This document shows positions 13,419 to 17,185 of a DNA stretch of 17,185 nucleotides, piece after piece. The position numbers were made by a program, and so were the translations under genes. Source of the stretch: Candidatus Pacearchaeota archaeon (lineage in GTDB: Archaea > Nanoarchaeota > Nanoarchaeia > Pacearchaeales > GW2011-AR1). The first letter of the stretch is position 1. Every line of letters begins with the position of its first letter. The stretch is taken from positions 7,260-24,444 of the forward strand of contig NZER01000003.1 of the NCBI GenBank assembly GCA_002690445.1. The letters are read 5' to 3'. The notes beneath the pieces were generated by a model. That model saw nothing but the letters and a program-made list of their open reading frames with translations. It was not told the origin of the DNA and ran no database searches.

Positions 13419-13735
13419 TTTCCTTGTCCTACTTTTTTCAAAAATGCAGTTGCTTCATCTACATTATCTTCATCATATACTTTCTCCATTTTTTCAGTTT
13501 GTTTTTTTGAATTTGTTAATTTACGTTTTAAAGAAGTAATTTCTTTTTTATTAACTTTTCTATCTTTATCTAAGTCATTTAATGTAGATTGTATTTCTTT
13601 TTCTTTTTTTTCATTATTTTTTATTGCTTTTTTTAACTGTTTTACTTCTTTAGATTTATTATAAGAAGCATATGCAGCTGCTCCGCCAAGTAATAATATA
13701 ATAACCCCCCATAAACTTTTAAGTAACTGTTTCAT
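13415..13735 (-). CDS. N-terminal TM plus coiled-coil protein (Rz-like layout)
   Basis: One transmembrane helix (residues 8-24, LWGVIILLLGGAAAYAS) is followed by a long, lysine/glutamate-rich coiled coil (about 27-95) and a short helix EATAFLKKVGQGK. This is the layout of inner-membrane spanins such as lambda Rz, which bridge to an outer-membrane partner and disrupt the envelope at lysis. At 106 residues it is somewhat shorter than typical Rz. It overlaps the next gene by four bases. No holin or endolysin is visible nearby, so the lysis role is only an inference from topology and pairing; a membrane tether is an alternative. GGAAGAG precedes the ATG at 13735. Confidence 0.6.
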   Translation of the reverse strand: MKQLLKSLWGVIILLLGGAAAYASYNKSKEVKQLKKAIKNNEKKEKEIQSTLNDLDKDRKVNKKEITSLKRKLTNSKKQTEKMEKVYDEDNVDEATAFLKKVGQGK

Positions 13736-13739
13736 AATT

Positions 13740-14234
13740 TTACTCTTCCTTTCCAGGTGTATTTTTCATTGTTTCTGAAATATTTTTATTTGCTAGTGCT
13801 TTTGCAACTGTAGTATCAAATGGATTTTCGTCTTCAGTCATTTCTTTTAAAATAACTGCTACTTCTTTTTCAATAGATTCCCATCTATCTTTTTCTTGTT
13901 CAGTAACCCAGTCTTTCCATTTATCAGCTGCTTTCAAATCAACTTCAAAATTAACTTGACAATAATAACATCGATGAAATCTATTGTAAGTATCTTGATC
14001 TCGTTGTTTTAAAATTAATCTTTCACAATCCTTACATTTATCAAGTCCTCTATTGGGCATTTTTGTAATTTGTTGTCGTTTACCGTTTTCAATTTTCCAA
14101 CTTCTACCATTAGTATCTATCCATTCTTCACCCTCTTTTCGTTGAACATCTGTTTTTGATTTATAGCCAATTTGTATAGGGCGGTTATAAATACCCTTTG
14201 CCATTTTTTGTATTTTTTCTACATTACTACTCAT
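13740..14234 (-). CDS. CxxC/CxxC (zinc-ribbon-like) protein, 164 aa
   Basis: Two cysteine pairs, CKDC (residues 67-70) and CYYC (93-96), separated by 22 residues, look like a zinc ribbon. The N-terminal part has an aromatic strand region (GEEWIDTNGRSWKIENGKRQ). The C-terminal half is helical and acidic (WESIEKEVAVILKEM). I recall similar proteins close to terminase genes of other marine T4-like phages. It could take part in packaging or DNA processing; a small terminase role is conceivable because none is otherwise present, but such subunits do not usually carry a zinc ribbon. AAGG precedes the ATG at 14234, just downstream of an AT-rich gap. Confidence 0.65.
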   Translation of the reverse strand: MSSNVEKIQKMAKGIYNRPIQIGYKSKTDVQRKEGEEWIDTNGRSWKIENGKRQQITKMPNRGLDKCKDCERLILKQRDQDTYNRFHRCYYCQVNFEVDLKAADKWKDWVTEQEKDRWESIEKEVAVILKEMTEDENPFDTTVAKALANKNISETMKNTPGKEE

Positions 14235-14287
14235 TTTTAACCTTATTATTTTATGTTTATATATAAATATATATACATACTACTAGA
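14235..14287 (-). promoter_or_regulatory. AT-rich gap with a palindrome, possible promoter
   Basis: This 53-base gap separates the large fusion gene from the zinc-ribbon gene and is one of only two real gaps inside the window. It is almost all A/T and holds a perfect 8-bp inverted repeat, tatatata-aa-tatatata, at 14258-14275. A late promoter for the packaging genes would fit here, but the T4 late -10 string TATAAATA is present only on the non-coding strand (14262-14269), so I do not call a specific promoter. Confidence 0.3.
14258..14275. repeat. Perfect AT inverted repeat
   Basis: Two 8-base arms of alternating TA with a 2-base AA loop. There is no GC content and no T-tract typical of a terminator. 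Contains atatataaatat (14259-14270), also present at 9598-9609. Confidence 0.45.
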
Positions 14288-17185
14288 TTATCTACTAAAT
14301 TTCAACATTCCTATAATTTGGTTTAAACTACCAAAAGCTCCAGTAAACTTATAAACGTTCCCTTTATATTTAAAAACTAATCCTTCTGACGGAACTACTG
14401 CGCTTGGTCCTCCAATAGCTTTAAATTTTTCAAGTTGGTCACGTAATTTTCCAATTTTTTCAATATCACCGCCCTGTTTAATAGCAGTAACAGTTTTATC
14501 TACCTCTTTTTTAATTTTTTGTACTGCAGTATCTGGACTAACAGTTAAAAAACCACTAATATTTTTTAAAATTTCAGCACCAAGTTGAAAAAACAGTATT
14601 TCAAAAGGTTTCATATTTTCTTTAACATATTTAACGTGATCATTTTTATCAAAAGATAATGCCCAAACTAGAAATTTTTCATCCTTTATATCTTTTTTCA
14701 TATTAGCAATTTGATATGACTTATCATTAAATGCCCATCGTTTAACTAATCCTGCTAACACCTTATTTGGTAATTTATAATTCATTTGTTTTGCTGCATT
14801 ATAAATAAATTCTTCCCAAAACCTTTGATGATATAAACTAAATGTATCAGAATCACTTAATCTATATTCATTTTGAAGTTTTTGTAATTTAGTAAAATAA
14901 TATTTTTTACGACCACTAAAATCTTGATGTTTAGGAACATTTAAAAATTGAGGTTTACCAATTTTATATTTTTTTTGAATATGTTGATTAACTTGTCTAA
15001 TCATTCCTTCTAATACTCTGGCACTTCCTCGAACTTCACCAACAGGGGTTCCAGCATCATTATATTCAATTGCTCCATGAAAAACAAGGTGTGCTAAATC
15101 ATAATTTATAACATTAGCAGATGCTGGCCATAACACTTCTAAATTCATAAATGCTTTTCCATCCATAAAAACTTTATTTTGTTGTTTTTTAGATAAACTA
15201 CTAATAGCTTTTTGCAAATCTCTAACAGCAAAAACAAATGCATCTCTTATATTACCCCTACCTCTAAACATACCTTGAACACCTTTTACTGTTAAAGCAT
15301 TTTTTCCAGCATTTTTTATATGACCTTTATTTCTTGCCGCAATTAATCTACCATCTTTCCAGCTTACCATAATATTTTGACCATCTAATTTTTCACTAAC
15401 ATTATCTTCTCGATTAAGCTGTCCACTTAATCCTAATTCAATAATATTTTTAAAGTCTTTAAAAGTTAAATTCCAGTCATCAAATGGATGAGCCATATGT
15501 CCATATGCACCACCTTCTGTTAATAATTCTTTTCGCCATTCTTTTGAAAATTGTTCTTGTTGTTTTCTATTTCTGTTTTGTGAATTGATAGCACTTCCGT
15601 GTGTTGCACCTGGAACTACTAAAACTTTATAACCTTCTTTAATATATTCCTCTGTTTTACGAGCCATATTATCTCGTCTTAACTGATTCCACGCAAGTTG
15701 AGCTTTGGCTACAGGATTAGAACCAGGTTCTTTACCACTATCTTCAGGATAATTCATATCATATAATTGTTTAACTTCACTTTTGTCTTTTGGTGGAAAA
15801 CTACCTTTATATCCATTGTCTATTAAAAATTGTTTACCATCTTCAGTTAAATAACTATCCATTGCCTCTTTACCATTATCACCTTGTCCTACCAAATTAG
15901 AATACATAGCACCAGTCATATCTGATGCTGTATATGTTTCATCCTCTTCTCCAGACATTTTTTCAGCTAAATCTGTATAAATAGGTGCTGTTTTGTGTCC
16001 ATCATCGTGTCTATTATACTCTCCATCCCAAGTGTCTACTTCACCTTTGTCATAATTTTTAACTATTTCACCAACAACCTCTTGTTCAGTTTTAGGCCAA
16101 TAATTATGACCATCAACTCCAGTACCGCCTTCTGCTAAAAATACAATCTTTTCACCTTTATTATCTTCTATAAAATCTTCAACCATTGGTACTATATTTT
16201 TTTCGAAAAACTGTTTTCCTTTTTTATCGTGTTCTGTATGTGGTGTTCCAATAACCATACTATTTTCATCTTTGGTAACATATTGTGCTTGATGAATTTT
16301 TGCTGAATAACCAACCTTATCATCACCTAAGAATAGATTACCGTGTGGGTCTTTTCCCCAACTTTTTATTACTTTCATTTGGTTTTGCTTTTCATCAGTG
16401 TATTCAGGTTTATCCTCTTCATGATCAAACGGATTTTTATCTATTTTTGTAAGCTTTGGTTTGGAAGGAAGTTGTTCTTTAGAAGCAACCCCTGGTTTTT
16501 CCCCGGGTTGCTTTTCTTTTTGTTTGCTTATTGTATCACTTGTTTTTTGAGCTAGTTCTCGTTCAGCTTCTGCACGATCAACTTCTTTATATCCTCGATC
16601 CTTCACAGCTTTTTTCCAATTATCTTTATTCGTGAACACTGAAATCTTTTCGCCTTTTGGATTGCGAGCATAATATTGTTCTTCTTCTAATAACTGATCA
16701 TGGATGATATTTTTCCACCATCCCTTTGAAAATCCTGTTTCAGTTTGTAAACCATTATTTAACGTCATCATTTTATCATAAGCATCAGTCTTCATATCAA
16801 CAATTGTAGCAATAAACGGTGAACGTCTTAATGCCTTAAATGCTAAATTTTCAACAGAAAATTCTCCACCTTTTTCTAAACCAGAACTTCTCATTCTTTT
16901 TAATTTATCTTGAATCTTTTCTACCATCTCAATTACTTCATCATATTTTTCATCTTTCATCATCTTTTCTAATACTGGTATTGAACCTAAATAACCCTCA
17001 GCCTTTGAACGAATATCATCTAAATCAATTTGTAATTCTTTTTTCTTAGGTATTACTATCCACTTATCTTTCAATATAGAATATAATCCAGACGCAACGT
17101 GAATATCACCCAAATTTTCAACATAAACTTCTACAGGAAAATCATAAATTTTAATATCATGCTTATTATTCCAAATTGTTTTCTT
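14288..17185 (-). CDS. Giant multidomain protein (NTase / TraB-like / ligase-like), N-terminus outside window
   Basis: The frame is open to the right edge, so 965 codons are visible and the start is missing; the TTG at 17113 is internal. Numbering from 17113: the first visible part (IYDFPVEVYVENLG, then ASGLYSILKDKWIVIP) resembles the end of a nucleotidyltransferase-fold domain. The YYAR/VFT module (143-189) follows. Residues 286-508 start VIGTPHTEH, contain VFLAEGG (Glu328) and end RRDNMARKTEEYIKEGYKVL and VVPGATHG, recalling TraB/EreA/ChaN-like folds. After LLTE|GGAYGHMAHPFDDW the ligase-like part has motif I KLDG (Lys575), RNKG (594-597), MNLEVLWP (Glu659), then motif IV EGLVFK (910-915) and motif V YKFTG (Lys922). 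Those are the covalent nucleotidyltransferase motifs of DNA/RNA ligases. The motif III-IV spacing is very large. The ligase assignment is good, the other two are tentative. Confidence 0.75.
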   Translation of the reverse strand, partial: KKTIWNNKHDIKIYDFPVEVYVENLGDIHVASGLYSILKDKWIVIPKKKELQIDLDDIRSKAEGYLGSIPVLEKMMKDEKYDEVIEMVEKIQDKLKRMRSSGLEKGGEFSVENLAFKALRRSPFIATIVDMKTDAYDKMMTLNNGLQTETGFSKGWWKNIIHDQLLEEEQYYARNPKGEKISVFTNKDNWKKAVKDRGYKEVDRAEAERELAQKTSDTISKQKEKQPGEKPGVASKEQLPSKPKLTKIDKNPFDHEEDKPEYTDEKQNQMKVIKSWGKDPHGNLFLGDDKVGYSAKIHQAQYVTKDENSMVIGTPHTEHDKKGKQFFEKNIVPMVEDFIEDNKGEKIVFLAEGGTGVDGHNYWPKTEQEVVGEIVKNYDKGEVDTWDGEYNRHDDGHKTAPIYTDLAEKMSGEEDETYTASDMTGAMYSNLVGQGDNGKEAMDSYLTEDGKQFLIDNGYKGSFPPKDKSEVKQLYDMNYPEDSGKEPGSNPVAKAQLAWNQLRRDNMARKTEEYIKEGYKVLVVPGATHGSAINSQNRNRKQQEQFSKEWRKELLTEGGAYGHMAHPFDDWNLTFKDFKNIIELGLSGQLNREDNVSEKLDGQNIMVSWKDGRLIAARNKGHIKNAGKNALTVKGVQGMFRGRGNIRDAFVFAVRDLQKAISSLSKKQQNKVFMDGKAFMNLEVLWPASANVINYDLAHLVFHGAIEYNDAGTPVGEVRGSARVLEGMIRQVNQHIQKKYKIGKPQFLNVPKHQDFSGRKKYYFTKLQKLQNEYRLSDSDTFSLYHQRFWEEFIYNAAKQMNYKLPNKVLAGLVKRWAFNDKSYQIANMKKDIKDEKFLVWALSFDKNDHVKYVKENMKPFEILFFQLGAEILKNISGFLTVSPDTAVQKIKKEVDKTVTAIKQGGDIEKIGKLRDQLEKFKAIGGPSAVVPSEGLVFKYKGNVYKFTGAFGSLNQIIGMLKFSR
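16547..16687 (-). repeat. YYAR/VFT module, copy in the fusion protein
   Basis: Encodes residues 143-189 of the fusion protein (counted from the codon at 17113). It is the paralogue of 7264-7404 with 35 of 47 residues identical by hand. Confidence 0.7.

Noticed and set aside
13740..14234. Small terminase subunit (gp16 type) for the CxxC protein
   Set aside because: Only the neighbourhood suggests it; two CxxC pairs are not a known feature of that family, so the function was left open.
9601..14269. T4 late-promoter string TATAAATA (for example 9601-9608, 11728-11735, 13114-13121, 14262-14269)
   Set aside because: All copies I found are on the plus strand while all genes are on the minus strand, and several are inside coding sequence. 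I found none on the sense strand, so no late promoter was called.
17111..17113. TTG at 17113 as the start of the large gene
   Set aside because: The frame stays open to the window edge and the upstream residues continue the NTase-like domain, so the true start is outside.
1..17185. tRNA genes, CRISPR arrays, insertion sequences, attachment sites
   Set aside because: No cloverleaf-like segments, regularly spaced repeats, transposase or integrase motifs were seen by eye; the only dispersed repeats are the tag and linker copies listed.

Overview
The window is a contiguous piece of an AT-rich tailed-phage genome (class Caudoviricetes, T4-like myovirus head-assembly lineage). Every gene I can support lies on the minus strand, tightly packed, with many ATGA/GTGA stop-start overlaps, so it reads from right (17185) to left (1) like one or a few long late operons. 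The identity rests on a T4 gp17-type terminase large subunit, a gp20-type portal and a gp21-type prohead protease in order. I see no integrase, repressor, tRNA, rRNA, CRISPR or insertion sequence. The host is unknown. A signal peptide ending in LFAQ and a small histone H1/Hc1-like protein, a type common in Bacteroidota and relatives, weakly suggest a host of that group, probably aquatic.

Layout in the direction of transcription. (1) 17185-14288: the C-terminal 965 codons of a very large multidomain protein that enters from the right edge. It carries the end of what looks like a nucleotidyltransferase-type domain, a short YYAR/VFT module, a TraB/EreA/ChaN-like domain (tentative), and a C-terminal covalent nucleotidyltransferase (ligase-like) domain with KxDG and EGLVFK motifs. 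(2) 14234-13053: a CxxC/CxxC protein, then a membrane pair (N-terminal TM plus coiled coil; signal peptide plus coiled coil plus C-terminal TM) that resembles spanins in layout. (3) 13056-7452: the packaging and head core, namely terminase, portal, three small or medium proteins, and the prohead protease. (4) 7449-1367: a run of about a dozen small proteins without recognisable enzymatic domains. Eleven reading frames begin with a short amphipathic tag (type MKITKSQIKEIIKEE) that contains a [I/L]-x-E tripeptide in the first 21 residues. (5) 1356-117: a histone H1/Hc1-like protein and an actin-fold ATPase-like protein, then the start of another gene leaving the left edge.

How it may work together: in T4, internal head proteins (Alt, IPI-IPIII) carry an N-terminal capsid-targeting sequence that ends in an I/L-x-E site cut by gp21. 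The tagged proteins here start immediately downstream of a gp21 homologue and share both properties. My main inference is that region 4 encodes an unusually large, modular set of proteins packed inside the capsid and trimmed by the protease encoded next to them. The tag is also repeated at the DNA level (43-bp copies), which offers a route for swapping cargo genes. One tagged frame is interrupted by an in-frame TGA, and one tagged protein carries two internal ES[V/I]NEG boundaries that could make it a polyprotein. These are hypotheses from sequence pattern only.
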